Source: Mycobacterium sp. EPa45 (GTDB lineage: Bacteria; Actinomycetota; Actinomycetes; Mycobacteriales; Mycobacteriaceae). Taken from it: 64,000 nucleotides of DNA. Shown here piece by piece: positions 20,004 to 31,355 of the stretch. Below the pieces are notes generated by a model. It had not been told where the DNA came from, did not search any database, and saw nothing but the letters and a program-made list of their open reading frames with translations. The DNA lies in assembly GCF_001021385.1 (NCBI RefSeq), contig NZ_CP011773.1, positions 1,674,001 to 1,738,000 on the forward strand, in the 5' to 3' direction. The position numbers were made by a program, and so were the translations under genes. How positions within the stretch are numbered: the stretch's first letter is position 1; each line of letters starts with the position of its first letter.

Positions 20004-20681
20004 ATGTCAATCGATTCCGTGAATACCGGTCAAATGCTCGCCGACGATGACGACCTTGCCGAACCCGATGCCAACGCCGAAGTGCAGGTGTGCGGTCGCA
20101 ATGTCGAGATTCCCGATCACTACCGCGTCTATGTCGCGCAGAAGCTCGCTCGCCTCGAACGGTTCGATCGCTCGATCTACCGCTTCGACGTCGAGCTGGA
20201 GCACGAACGCAACCGCCGTCAACGCAAGAACTGTCAGCACGTCGAGATCACCGCGCGCGGTCGCGGGCCGGTGGTCCGCGGGGAGGCCTGTGCAGACAGT
20301 TTCTACGGCGCCTTCGAGGCTGCCGTCCACAAACTCGAGAACCGGCTGCGGCGCACCAAGGACCGGCGCAAGGTTCACTACGGCGACAAGACACCGGTAT
20401 CGCTTCATGAGGCCACTGCGGTGACCGCTCTCATCGACGCGGCCGCGGCGTTCACGCCCGAGCAGCCCACCGCCCAGGAGCCGGCGGTCGACGACCACGA
20501 GCCGGGACGCATCGTGCGCACCAAGGAGCACCCTGCCAAGCCGATGACGGTCGACGACGCGCTCTACGAGATGGAGCTCGTCGGCCACGACTTCTTCCTG
20601 TTCCAGGACAAGGAGACCGATCGGCCGTCGGTGGTGTACCGCCGCCACGCCTATGACTATGGGCTGATCCGGCTGGGCTGA
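20004..20681 (+). CDS. hpf: Ribosome hibernation promoting factor, long form
   Basis: This 225-residue protein has the S30AE/RaiA domain (from VQVCGRNVEIPDHYRVYV, residues 30-130) that sits in the 30S decoding region. After a linker comes the C-terminal dimerisation domain (MTVDDALYEMELVGHDFFLF... to YGLIRLG) of long HPF proteins, which pair ribosomes into inactive 100S particles. ATG 20004 is chosen; an in-frame GTG at 19968 is possible. It lies between comF-like and secA1, the conserved order. Confidence 0.93.
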   Translation: MSIDSVNTGQMLADDDDLAEPDANAEVQVCGRNVEIPDHYRVYVAQKLARLERFDRSIYRFDVELEHERNRRQRKNCQHVEITARGRGPVVRGEACADSFYGAFEAAVHKLENRLRRTKDRRKVHYGDKTPVSLHEATAVTALIDAAAAFTPEQPTAQEPAVDDHEPGRIVRTKEHPAKPMTVDDALYEMELVGHDFFLFQDKETDRPSVVYRRHAYDYGLIRLG

Positions 20682-20781
20682 TCGCCGCTGCCCGGGCTCG
20701 ACCAGCGCGTCACCTAGGATGGGGGGCGCTTAAGCCTCCACTCCACAGGGGGCCCCTCCTACATATGTTCAGGGGAAAAAC

Positions 20782-23559
<2,778 letters not shown>

Positions 23560-23568
23560 CCCCCACGA

Positions 23569-24039
23569 CTAGCCGATGTGCAGCGCCACCACCTGCCATC
23601 GCAACCCGGTTGGCGTCAGCACCTGTTCGACACGGCAGGCGATCGCATGGACGCGATCGTCGCGGCTGTAGGTCGCTGCGACTTCGGCGGCTGATCCGTC
23701 GGCGCCGACCGGTTGCACCCGTAGCCGGCGAAGGCATGCGGCACCGGTGCCGTCGTGGCGCGCGACCGCGGGCAACAGCGACTCCACCAGGCCGCCGGCC
23801 AGTAACGGGCGAAGCTGGGCCAATGACCGGCGCCGGTCGATCACCTCGAGCACGCGGCGCAGCGCCGCGTCGGCGAAGCCGCCCGCGGCACGCAGGGGAG
23901 CGGACGTGGCGGGCGGCGGAGCAGGGCGAGGCCGCCCAGATCCGGGGGTGCGCGGGCGAAGCAGGTGCACGCGCTCGGACGCGGTGCGCAGCACCGGCGG
24001 CTCGTAGTCGACGACGGGAACGACGCAGGACATGGGCAT
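23569..24039 (-). CDS. Rv3235-family protein (DUF6459)
   Basis: This small protein of about 156 residues has no known function. A Pro/Arg-rich N-terminal half (RTPGSGRPRPAPPPATSAP) precedes a conserved C-terminal domain rich in Arg and Val ending WQVVALHIG. Its position next to secA1 matches Rv3235 in M. tuberculosis. ATG 24039 or 24033 may be the start; more upstream residues in the frame look non-coding. It is convergent with secA1, nine bases apart, and divergent from the WS/DGAT gene. Confidence 0.72.
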   Translation of the reverse strand: MPMSCVVPVVDYEPPVLRTASERVHLLRPRTPGSGRPRPAPPPATSAPLRAAGGFADAALRRVLEVIDRRRSLAQLRPLLAGGLVESLLPAVARHDGTGAACLRRLRVQPVGADGSAAEVAATYSRDDRVHAIACRVEQVLTPTGLRWQVVALHIG

Positions 24040-24233
24040 CTCCGGGATCGGTCGGCAGGGGCCGGCTGCCGGAGAGGGGCGAACCGATGGCGACATGATG
24101 GCACAGTTCTGTCGCTGGTGCGGACACCGATGCGGCGGCGGTGTGCGCACCCGCGATGCGGTACCCCCGGGTCGGCAGTTACCGTGTCGGGACGGGCGGG
24201 GAGTAGTCGAAATGATGAGGGGAATGGCGGACG

Positions 24234-25643
24234 ATGGTGACTCGGCTGTCAGCATCGGACGCCTCGTTCTATCACCTGGAGAACACCTCGACCCCGATGT
24301 ACGTCGGCTCGCTGGCGATCTTGCGCAAGCCTCGTGCCGGCTTGAGCTACGAAACCTTGCTGGAGACCGTCGAACGTCGATTGCCGCAGATTCCGCGCTA
24401 TCGCCAGAAGATCCGCGAGGTCACCCTGGGATTGGCGCGTCCGGTCTGGGTCGACGACCCCGACTTCGACATCACCTATCACGTCCGGCGCTCGGCGCTG
24501 CCGTCGCCGGGTAGCGATGCTCAACTGCACGAACTCATCGCCAGGCTGGGCTCGCGGCCTCTCGACCGGTCCCGCCCGCTGTGGGAGATGTACCTGATTG
24601 AGGGCCTGGCCAAAAACCGACTGGCCATCTACACGAAATCCCACCAGGCGCTCGTGAACGGGATGACGGCGCTGGAGATCGGCCACGTCGTGGCCGACCG
24701 CAGCCAGAAGGCGCCCACATTCGGCGAGGACATCTGGATCCCGAGCCGAGAACCCACCAACGGCCAGCTGTTGCTCGGTGCGGTGGGGGAGTGGCTGGCC
24801 CGGCCGCGCTTGCAGATGCAGGCGGTCACGTCGGCCATCGGCGACCTGGCCCGCAACAGTGGCGAAGTCGTCGACCTGGCGCGACGGCTGACCGACGTCG
24901 CGCGCACCGTCGCTCGCGGCACCGCGCCGAACAGTCCCTTGAACACCAAGGTGTCGCGCAACCGCCGGTTCACGGTGGCCACCGGCTCCCTGGCGGACTA
25001 CCGGACGGTGCGTTCGCGCTACGACTGTGACATTAACGACGTCGTGCTGGCCGTCATCGCCGGCGCGTTGCGGAACTGGCTGCTCTCCCGAGGTGAGCCG
25101 GTCACCACCAGCTCGACCGTGCGGGCGATGGCGCCGACGTCGGTGTACCCCGAGGCCGTTCTCGAATCGTCCGGTCCCGGCCAGGCGATCAGTGAGGTGG
25201 CGCCGTTTCTCGTCGACCTGCCGGTCGGGGAGGGCAACGCGGTGGTACGGCTGTCCCAGATCGCGCACACCACCGAATCGCACTCGGCGGCCGCCAGTCT
25301 GGTGGATGCCCGCACCATCGTCACGCTGTCCGGGTTCGCGCCGCCGACACTGCATGCGATGGGCACCCGAGTGGCCACTCAGTTCAACGCGCGTCAGTTC
25401 AACTTGTTGATCACCAACGTGCCCGGGCCGCAGTCGCAAATGTATGTGGCCGGGGCCAAGCTGCTGGAGATCTTTGCCGTGCCCCCGCTGCTGCACAACC
25501 AGGTGCTGGCCATCGGCGTGACATCGTATTGCGGCATGCTGTATTTCGGCATCAACGCCGACCGTGACGCCATGAGCGATGTCGACGTGTTGCCGACGTT
25601 GTTGGCCGAATCGCTCGAGGAACTGCTCGAAGCTGCTCAGTAG
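24234..25643 (+). CDS. tgs3: WS/DGAT-type acyltransferase (Rv3234c/Rv3233c-like)
   Basis: This 469-residue protein of the wax ester synthase/diacylglycerol acyltransferase family would use acyl-CoA to make storage lipids. PLDRSRPLWEMYLIEGL, the C-terminal LLITNVPGPQSQMYVAGAKL block and the overall length are typical. The catalytic HHxxxDG, however, reads HQALVNG (residues 137-143), with the second His replaced by Gln and Asp by Asn. The protein may have low or altered activity. In M. tuberculosis the corresponding locus is split into two genes; here it is a single frame. Confidence 0.85.
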   Translation: MVTRLSASDASFYHLENTSTPMYVGSLAILRKPRAGLSYETLLETVERRLPQIPRYRQKIREVTLGLARPVWVDDPDFDITYHVRRSALPSPGSDAQLHELIARLGSRPLDRSRPLWEMYLIEGLAKNRLAIYTKSHQALVNGMTALEIGHVVADRSQKAPTFGEDIWIPSREPTNGQLLLGAVGEWLARPRLQMQAVTSAIGDLARNSGEVVDLARRLTDVARTVARGTAPNSPLNTKVSRNRRFTVATGSLADYRTVRSRYDCDINDVVLAVIAGALRNWLLSRGEPVTTSSTVRAMAPTSVYPEAVLESSGPGQAISEVAPFLVDLPVGEGNAVVRLSQIAHTTESHSAAASLVDARTIVTLSGFAPPTLHAMGTRVATQFNARQFNLLITNVPGPQSQMYVAGAKLLEIFAVPPLLHNQVLAIGVTSYCGMLYFGINADRDAMSDVDVLPTLLAESLEELLEAAQ

Positions 25644-25658
25644 ACGTAGGATTCGGCG

Positions 25659-26516
25659 ATGAGCAAGGCCAACTCCGACGGTGAAGCTTCGGTCAAGAAG
25701 CGCAACCGCAAGATCCCCAAAGACATCTACGCGGCCGAATTGTTCCGGCTACAAGCGGAATTGGTGAAGCTGCAGGAGTGGGTCAAGGCCACCGGTGAAC
25801 GGGTCGTCGTCGTGTTCGAGGGGCGGGATGCCGCCGGCAAGGGTGGCACGATCAAGCGCATCACCGAGTACCTCAGCCCTCGGGTCGCGCGCATCGCCGC
25901 GTTGCCCGCGCCCACCGAACGTGAACGGGGCCAGTGGTACTTCCAGCGCTACGTCGAGCACCTGCCGGCCCGCGGCGAAATCGTCCTCTTCGACCGATCC
26001 TGGTACAACCGAGCCGGAGTGGAGCGGGTGATGGGGTTCTGCACACCGCAGGAGCACACCCTGTTTCTCCGGCAGTGCCCGATCTTCGAGCAGATGCTCA
26101 TCGATGACGGGATCATTCTGCGCAAGTACTGGTTCTCGGTCTCCGACAACGAACAGCTGCGCCGGTTCCGGTCCCGGCGAAATGATCCGCTACGGCGCTG
26201 GAAACTCAGCCCGATGGACCTCGAGTCCATCTTCCGCTGGGAGGACTACTCGCGCGCCAAGGATCAGATGATGGTGCACACCGACACCCCGAACAGTCCC
26301 TGGTTCATCGTCGAATCCGATGACAAGAAGCACGCGCGGCTCAACATGATGGCCCACCTGCTGGCGAGCATCGACTACCACGAGGTCGAACTACCGAAGG
26401 TCGACCTGCCCGAGCGCCAGACGCCGGGCAACTATCAACGGCCGGAGCGGGAGCTGTCGACCTACGTCGATGACCACGTCTCCACTCTGCTCGGGGACAG
26501 CAAGAAGGACGGTTAG
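25659..26516 (+). CDS. ppk2: Polyphosphate kinase 2
   Basis: This 285-residue class I PPK2 uses polyphosphate to phosphorylate nucleoside diphosphates. Walker A is GRDAAGKGG (residues 55-63), Walker B is FDRSWYNR (Asp112), and the lid region carries FRSRRNDPLRRWK. ATG 25659 lies 15 bases after the acyltransferase stop, so the two may be co-transcribed. A strong hairpin downstream (26621-26656) probably ends the transcript. Confidence 0.94.
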   Translation: MSKANSDGEASVKKRNRKIPKDIYAAELFRLQAELVKLQEWVKATGERVVVVFEGRDAAGKGGTIKRITEYLSPRVARIAALPAPTERERGQWYFQRYVEHLPARGEIVLFDRSWYNRAGVERVMGFCTPQEHTLFLRQCPIFEQMLIDDGIILRKYWFSVSDNEQLRRFRSRRNDPLRRWKLSPMDLESIFRWEDYSRAKDQMMVHTDTPNSPWFIVESDDKKHARLNMMAHLLASIDYHEVELPKVDLPERQTPGNYQRPERELSTYVDDHVSTLLGDSKKDG

Positions 26517-26870
26517 CGTCAGAAAGCCGGCGGAAGGCCTGGTTCAAACCTCGGTCGCCGGTGATGCCCACCACTGCGCGGTTAGTCGAGCGGGTCGACC
26601 GGCAATACGCACCAATGAGACCCGCCACGGCAGGGGGATAAGGGGGCCGTGGCGGGCCTCTCTGTGTTAACGATGTTGACCCGGTCGCGGTTCCCCGGAC
26701 TCCGACGTCTGCCGCCGGCTCCCGTGCCCGGAGATAGGTGAGACAATTCCAGCTGTGCATGTGACCTCGCCCGGCGCTGATGTGGCGTCGCCCTCCCCAA
26801 TTCGTCTTCGGGCGTTGTCGGACTTGTCCGTCCGAATCCTCGGCGCTCCGGTCGCAGGTAACTGAGCTTC
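26517..26870. other. Intergenic region between ppk2 and the DUF6912 gene
   Basis: These 354 bases contain no open frame with coding character. The recognised content is one strong hairpin (listed separately). A GGTTCAAACC at 26541-26550 resembles a tRNA T-arm, but no cloverleaf could be built around it. Promoter sequence for the downstream gene presumably lies in the last 150 bases; no clear -35/-10 pair was seen. Confidence 0.6.
26621..26656 (+). terminator. Hairpin terminator downstream of ppk2
   Basis: Perfect 11-base arms CCCGCCACGGC (26621-26631) and GCCGTGGCGGG (26646-26656) enclose a 14-base purine-rich loop. After one mismatch, three further outer bases pair. No U-tract follows. It is located between two genes of the same direction. 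Confidence 0.75.
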
Positions 26871-27374
26871 GTGCGGGTCTATATCCCGGCCACGTTGGCC
26901 ATGCTCCAACAGCTGGTGGCCGACGGGTCGCTTCAGCCGCTGAGCGGGACGGCGTTCGCCGTCACGCCAGGTTTGCGAGAGTCCTACGCCGAAGGCGACG
27001 ACGAGGAGCTGGCCGAGGTCGCGATCGGTGAGGCGGCGCTGGCGTCGCTGCGGCTGCTGGCGGCCGAGTCGGAGCAGACCGACGGCGAGTTGCCGCTGCG
27101 CCGCGCGGTATTGGTCGCCGATGCGGATGCGACGCCGCGGCCCGATCTCGACGACGCCGTGGTTCGGGTCGGGGGACGGGTGAACCTGGATCAAGTGGTT
27201 GCCGCCTACGTCGACAACGCTGAGGCCGAGCCCGCCGTGAAAGCCGCGATCGCCGTCATCGACGAAGCCGATCTGGGCGACGAGGACGCCGAGTTCGTCG
27301 TCGGAGACGCCCAAGACCACGCTCTGGCCTGGTACGCCACCCAAGAACTGCCGTTCCTGCTCGATTTGCTCTGA
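26871..27374 (+). CDS. DUF6912 family protein (Rv3231c-like)
   Basis: This 167-residue acidic protein has no known function. It is recognised from its start MRVYIPATLAMLQQLVADG, its conserved AFAVTPGLRESY segment and its position between ppk2 and the desaturase reductase, as for Rv3231c. No signal peptide or membrane segment is present. GTG 26871 is the start. It ends 60 bases before the reductase gene, with operator-like repeats in between. Confidence 0.75.
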   Translation: MRVYIPATLAMLQQLVADGSLQPLSGTAFAVTPGLRESYAEGDDEELAEVAIGEAALASLRLLAAESEQTDGELPLRRAVLVADADATPRPDLDDAVVRVGGRVNLDQVVAAYVDNAEAEPAVKAAIAVIDEADLGDEDAEFVVGDAQDHALAWYATQELPFLLDLL

Positions 27375-27389
27375 CGCCTGGATACGCGA

Positions 27390-27415
27390 CCGTAGGTTAC
27401 GGTACCGTAGGTTAG
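27390..27415 (+). promoter_or_regulatory. Direct repeats upstream of the desaturase reductase
   Basis: Two copies of CGTAGGTTA start at 27391 and 27406, exactly 15 bases apart, with a palindromic ACGGTACCGT between. Almost the same 22-base block recurs before desA3 at 28611. The element ends about 20 bases before ATG 27435 and is probably an operator or promoter element shared by the two genes. Confidence 0.65.
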
Positions 27416-27434
27416 AGGGCGAAAGAGGTGCGCT

Positions 27435-28583
27435 ATGGCGAAGAACCAGGTCAAGATCAGTGCAAACGTCATCGACACCGTGCGACCGAAGGTGGCCGGC
27501 GAGGGGCGCAATCCCGCGATCGACGCGGTGCGTGCCATGGTCGGCCGGATCACCACACCGCTGTTGCCCGATGACTATCTGCAACTCGCCAACCCGCTGT
27601 GGTCGGCGCGCGAGCTGCGTGGGCGGGTGGTCGACGTCCGCCAGGAGACCGAAGATTCAGCAACGCTGGTGATCAAACCGGGCTGGGGCTTCACATTCGA
27701 CTACCAGCCTGGCCAGTACATCGGCATCGGCCTGCTGGTCGACGGCCGGTGGCGGTGGCGGTCGTATTCGCTGACCTCGAGTCCGCATCGTGACGGTGCC
27801 GGCCGGTCGCGGACCATCACGATCACCGTCAAGGCCATGCCCGAGGGCTTTCTGTCCACCCACCTGGTCGGCGGCGTGAAGCCCGGCACAATCGTCCGGT
27901 TGGCTGCTCCGCAGGGTAACTTCGTGCTCCCCGACCCCGCACCCGCGTCGGTGTTGTTCCTCACCGGCGGGTCCGGCATCACCCCGGTGATGTCGATGCT
28001 GCGGACCCTGGAGCGTCGCGACCAGATCGGTGACATCGTCCATATCCATTCCGCTCCAACGGAATCCGATGTGATGTTCGCCAGCGAGCTCGCGCAACTG
28101 GCTCGCGAGCACGACGGCTACCGACTGACCGTCCGCACCACCCGCACGCAGGGGCGGCTGGATCTGGCCCAGCTTGACGATCTTGTCCCAGACTGGCGCG
28201 AGCGCCAGACCTGGGCCTGCGGTCCAGAAGGGATGCTGACGGAGGCCGAAAGGGTGTGGCAGGCCGCCGGCGTCGGTGAGCGGCTGCACCTGGAGCGCTT
28301 CGCGGCGTCCCGGGCAGCTGCGCACGGGCAGGGCGGCACGGTGACGTTCGGTCGCAGCCGCAAGTCGGTGACGGTCGATGCGGCGACGTCGCTGATGGAG
28401 GCCGGCGAGCAGGCCGGAGTCCAGATGCCGTTCGGTTGTCGGATGGGCATCTGCCAGTCCTGTGTGGTCGCCCTGGTAGACGGCCACGTCCGGGATCTGC
28501 GCACGGGCGTCGAGCACGAGCCGGGTACTCGGATTCAGACGTGCATTTCAGCCGCTTCAGGTGACTGTGTAGTGGATGTCTGA
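27435..28583 (+). CDS. Ferredoxin-NAD(P)H reductase for DesA3 (Rv3230c family)
   Basis: This 382-residue fusion reductase has an FAD-binding domain (RSYSLTSSP), an NAD(P)H domain ([14 protein letters not shown]) and a C-terminal plant-type 2Fe-2S ferredoxin ([11 protein letters not shown] plus a later Cys in IQTCISAA). The Rv3230c protein supplies electrons to the membrane desaturase DesA3, which makes oleic acid. The gene lies 70 bases before desA3, and both carry the same upstream repeat. ATG 27435 follows GAAAGAGG. Confidence 0.92.
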   Translation: MAKNQVKISANVIDTVRPKVAGEGRNPAIDAVRAMVGRITTPLLPDDYLQLANPLWSARELRGRVVDVRQETEDSATLVIKPGWGFTFDYQPGQYIGIGLLVDGRWRWRSYSLTSSPHRDGAGRSRTITITVKAMPEGFLSTHLVGGVKPGTIVRLAAPQGNFVLPDPAPASVLFLTGGSGITPVMSMLRTLERRDQIGDIVHIHSAPTESDVMFASELAQLAREHDGYRLTVRTTRTQGRLDLAQLDDLVPDWRERQTWACGPEGMLTEAERVWQAAGVGERLHLERFAASRAAAHGQGGTVTFGRSRKSVTVDAATSLMEAGEQAGVQMPFGCRMGICQSCVVALVDGHVRDLRTGVEHEPGTRIQTCISAASGDCVVDV

Positions 28584-28596
28584 GGTTTACTCACTA

Positions 28597-28635
28597 GTAA
28601 CCTACGGGTACGTAGGTTACGGTATCGTAGGTACG
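28597..28635 (+). promoter_or_regulatory. Palindromic operator upstream of desA3
   Basis: Perfect 10-base arms GTAACCTACG (28597-28606) and CGTAGGTTAC (28611-28620) are separated by GGTA, and a third half-site CGTAGGT lies at 28626, 15 bases after the second. The spacing and sequence match the repeat upstream of the reductase gene. A dimeric repressor, perhaps TetR-type and sensing acyl-CoA, is a reasonable inference. Confidence 0.7.
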
Positions 28636-28653
28636 AGAAGGGAGGCGTGACTT

Positions 28654-29916
28654 ATGGCTATTAGCGATGTTGATGCATTTGCGCATTTGACCGAAGCGGA
28701 CATTGACGGCCTCGCGGTTGAGCTCGACGCCATCCGCCAGGACATCGAGGATTCCCTCGGCGCGCAGGATGCGCGCTATATCCGCCGCACCATTGCGGCT
28801 CAGCGCGGCCTCGAGGTCGCGGGTCGGCTGATGCTGGCTGCCAGCTCGAAGCGATCGGCCTGGTGGGCCGGCACGGTGACCCTGGGCGTGGCGAAGATCA
28901 TCGAGAACATGGAGATCGGCCACAACGTCATGCACGGCCAGTGGGACTGGATGAACGATCCCGAGATCCACTCCTCCTCGTGGGAGTGGGATATGAGCGG
29001 GGCGTCCAAGCACTGGCGGTTCACCCACAACTTCATGCACCACAAGTACACAAACATCCTCGGCATGGACGACGACGTCGGCTACGGCGTCATCCGGGTC
29101 ACCCGTGATGCGAAGTGGAAGCCGTTCAACCTGTACGGCAACCTGCTTTTCAACACCCTGCTGGCGATCGGTTTCGAGTGGGGCGTCGGGCTGCAGCATC
29201 TGGAGCTCGGCAAGATCTTCAAGGGTCGCGACGACCGCAAGGCCACACTGGTCCGGGTGCGCGAGTTCGGCCATAAGGCCGGGCGGCAACTGCTCAAGGA
29301 CTACGTCGCCTACCCCGCGATCACGTCGCTGTCCCCGGGTGCCACCTACCGCTCGACCGCGACCGCCAACGCGGTGGCCAACGTGATCCGCAATGTGTGG
29401 GCGAACGCGGTGATCTTCTGCGGCCACTTCCCTGATGGCGCAGAGAAATTCACCAAGACCGACATGGTGGGCGAGAGCAAGGGCCAGTGGTATCTGCGCC
29501 AGATGCTGGGCAGCGCCAACATCGACGGCAGCCGTGCCATGGACTTCATGACCGGCAACCTGTCGTACCAGATCGAGCACCACCTGTTCCCCGACCTGCC
29601 CAGCAACCGGTACCACGAGATCTCGATCCGGGTGCGCCAGATCTGCGACAAGTACGACCTGCCGTACACCACCGGGCCGTTCCTGGTGCAGTACGGCAAA
29701 ACCTGGCGCACGATCGCCAAGCTGTCGTTGCCGGACAAGTACCTGCGCGACACCGCCGACGATGCACCCGAGACCCGCAGCGAGCGGATGTTCGCCGAGC
29801 TGGAATCGGGCTATGCGGGTGTCGACCCGGCCACCGGCCGCAAGCGCGGGCTCAAGACCGCGATCGCCACTGCTCGTCAGAAGCGACGCGCCAAGCGCAC
29901 AGCCAAAGCGGCCTAG
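28654..29916 (+). CDS. desA3: Stearoyl-CoA 9-desaturase
   Basis: This 420-residue membrane di-iron desaturase introduces a double bond into stearoyl-CoA. Histidine boxes are HNVMH (near residue 90), HNFMHH (near 127) and QIEHHLFP (near 308). Hydrophobic segments fall between them. The C-terminus is basic and ends KAA; in M. tuberculosis the enzyme ends LAA and this tail is a degradation signal, so turnover may differ here. AAGGGAGG precedes ATG 28654. Confidence 0.94.
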   Translation: MAISDVDAFAHLTEADIDGLAVELDAIRQDIEDSLGAQDARYIRRTIAAQRGLEVAGRLMLAASSKRSAWWAGTVTLGVAKIIENMEIGHNVMHGQWDWMNDPEIHSSSWEWDMSGASKHWRFTHNFMHHKYTNILGMDDDVGYGVIRVTRDAKWKPFNLYGNLLFNTLLAIGFEWGVGLQHLELGKIFKGRDDRKATLVRVREFGHKAGRQLLKDYVAYPAITSLSPGATYRSTATANAVANVIRNVWANAVIFCGHFPDGAEKFTKTDMVGESKGQWYLRQMLGSANIDGSRAMDFMTGNLSYQIEHHLFPDLPSNRYHEISIRVRQICDKYDLPYTTGPFLVQYGKTWRTIAKLSLPDKYLRDTADDAPETRSERMFAELESGYAGVDPATGRKRGLKTAIATARQKRRAKRTAKAA

Positions 29917-29949
29917 CCAGTCGGCGCGCTCGCGGGGCAAGATGAGCCC

Positions 29950-30462
29950 GTGAGTGCGCCGTGGCAGGTCCGGACGGGCAGTGCCGACGATCTCGAAATC
30001 CTCGGGCCGTTGTGGCTGGCCGTGCATCACCGGCACGCCGAGTCGATGCCCGAACTCCAGCCCTACGTCAGTGACGCGGAATCATGGCGGGTGCGTCGCA
30101 CCCTCTACGAGGAGCTTCTCGAGAAGCCGGATACGCTGCTGCTGGTCGCCGGCGTCGATGACCGCCCTATCGGTTATGGGCTGGCACACGTACTCGCGAC
30201 CGAGGAAACCTGGGTCGCAGACACCTGGGCCACTGGCAGGCGCGTCGGTGAGATCGAATCCCTTTCGGTGCTTCCGGAATTCCGCGGCTCAGGCCTGGGC
30301 ACCCAACTGCTCACCACGCTCGAAGAGCACCTGCGCCGCGCCGGTGTCGACGATCTGATCCTCGGTGCCCTGTCCGGCAACCGAGACGCCCTGCGTCTCT
30401 ACGAGCGGCTCGGTTACCGGCCGACCTGGCTGTATCTGTCGAAGTTCGCCGGCCGGGATTGA
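29950..30462 (+). CDS. GNAT family N-acetyltransferase
   Basis: This 170-residue protein shows the GNAT acetyl-CoA site: IESLSVLPEFRGSGLGTQLL (motif A, with the RGSGLG pyrophosphate loop) and LYERLGYRPTWLYL (motif B, close to the C-terminus). The acceptor substrate is unknown. GTG 29950 begins 33 bases after desA3; it ends four bases before the convergent aldo-keto reductase stop. Confidence 0.87.
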   Translation: MSAPWQVRTGSADDLEILGPLWLAVHHRHAESMPELQPYVSDAESWRVRRTLYEELLEKPDTLLLVAGVDDRPIGYGLAHVLATEETWVADTWATGRRVGEIESLSVLPEFRGSGLGTQLLTTLEEHLRRAGVDDLILGALSGNRDALRLYERLGYRPTWLYLSKFAGRD

Positions 30463-30466
30463 GCGG

Positions 30467-31315
30467 TTAGTCCGGGATCCAGTTGAAGTCGTCCGGGTTG
30501 GGACCCTGCCGGCCGGCCTCACCCTTGTCGAGGGCGGTGATGGCGTCGATGTCGTCGTCGCTCAGCTCGAAGTCGAAGATCTCGAGGTTCTCCTTGATCC
30601 GCTCGGGGGTAACGGATTTCGGGAAAACGATATCGCCGCGTTCGATATGCCAGCGCAGCACCACCTGCGCGGGGCTCTTACCCAGCCGCTCGGCGATCTT
30701 GCCGATCACCGGGTCGCCGAGCACCGCGCCCTGAGCGATCGGGGACCACGCCTCGGTCAGGATCGTGTGGTCGGTGCCGTACGCACGCAGCTCGTCGTTG
30801 GCGAAGTACGGGTGCACCTCGATCTGATTGACGGCGGGCACCACCTCGGTGTCGCGGGCCAGCGTCTCCAGGTGATGTATCTGGAAGTTGGAGACGCCGA
30901 TGCTGCGGGCCCGGCCGTCATTCTTGAACTCCTCCAACACCTTCCACGTGGAGACGAAGTCGCCGTCGTAGAGCCCCGGAAGCGGCCAGTGGATCAGGAA
31001 CAGGTCGACGTAGTCGAACCCGAGAGCCTCGATCGTGGCGTCGAACGCCCGCTTGGCGTCGTCGGGCTTGTGAAACCCGTTGTTGAGCTTGCTGGTGACG
31101 TACACCTCGCCGCGGTCGATGCCGAAGTCCCGAATGCCTTGTCCGACGCCCTTTTCGTTCTGGTACATCTCCGCGGTGTCGATGTGGCGGTAGCCGATCT
31201 CCAGAGCGGTGCGCACGGCTGACGCGGTCTCGTCGGGTGCGATCTGGTAGACGCCGAAGCCGAGCTGCGGAATCTTGGTGCCGTCATTGAGTGTCAAATT
31301 CGGAACGGTGCTCAT
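30467..31315 (-). CDS. Aldo-keto reductase (AKR5-like)
   Basis: This 282-residue NADPH-dependent carbonyl reductase contains the full catalytic tetrad: Asp46 and Tyr51 (IDTAEMYQNE), Lys76 (VTSKLNNG) and His109 (FLIHWP). The cofactor-binding segment FPKSVTPERIKENL lies near the C-terminus. Such mycobacterial enzymes reduce methylglyoxal and other reactive aldehydes. ATG 31315 (MSTVPNLTLNDG) is preferred to an in-frame start at 31348. Confidence 0.92.
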   Translation of the reverse strand: MSTVPNLTLNDGTKIPQLGFGVYQIAPDETASAVRTALEIGYRHIDTAEMYQNEKGVGQGIRDFGIDRGEVYVTSKLNNGFHKPDDAKRAFDATIEALGFDYVDLFLIHWPLPGLYDGDFVSTWKVLEEFKNDGRARSIGVSNFQIHHLETLARDTEVVPAVNQIEVHPYFANDELRAYGTDHTILTEAWSPIAQGAVLGDPVIGKIAERLGKSPAQVVLRWHIERGDIVFPKSVTPERIKENLEIFDFELSDDDIDAITALDKGEAGRQGPNPDDFNWIPD

Positions 31316-31355
31316 GTCTGCGGCGTGCCCTCTCGATTGGTGGTGCAAACAATTA

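Noticed and set aside
26535..26560. tRNA-like GGTTCAAACC
   Set aside because: No acceptor, D or anticodon stem could be formed around it.
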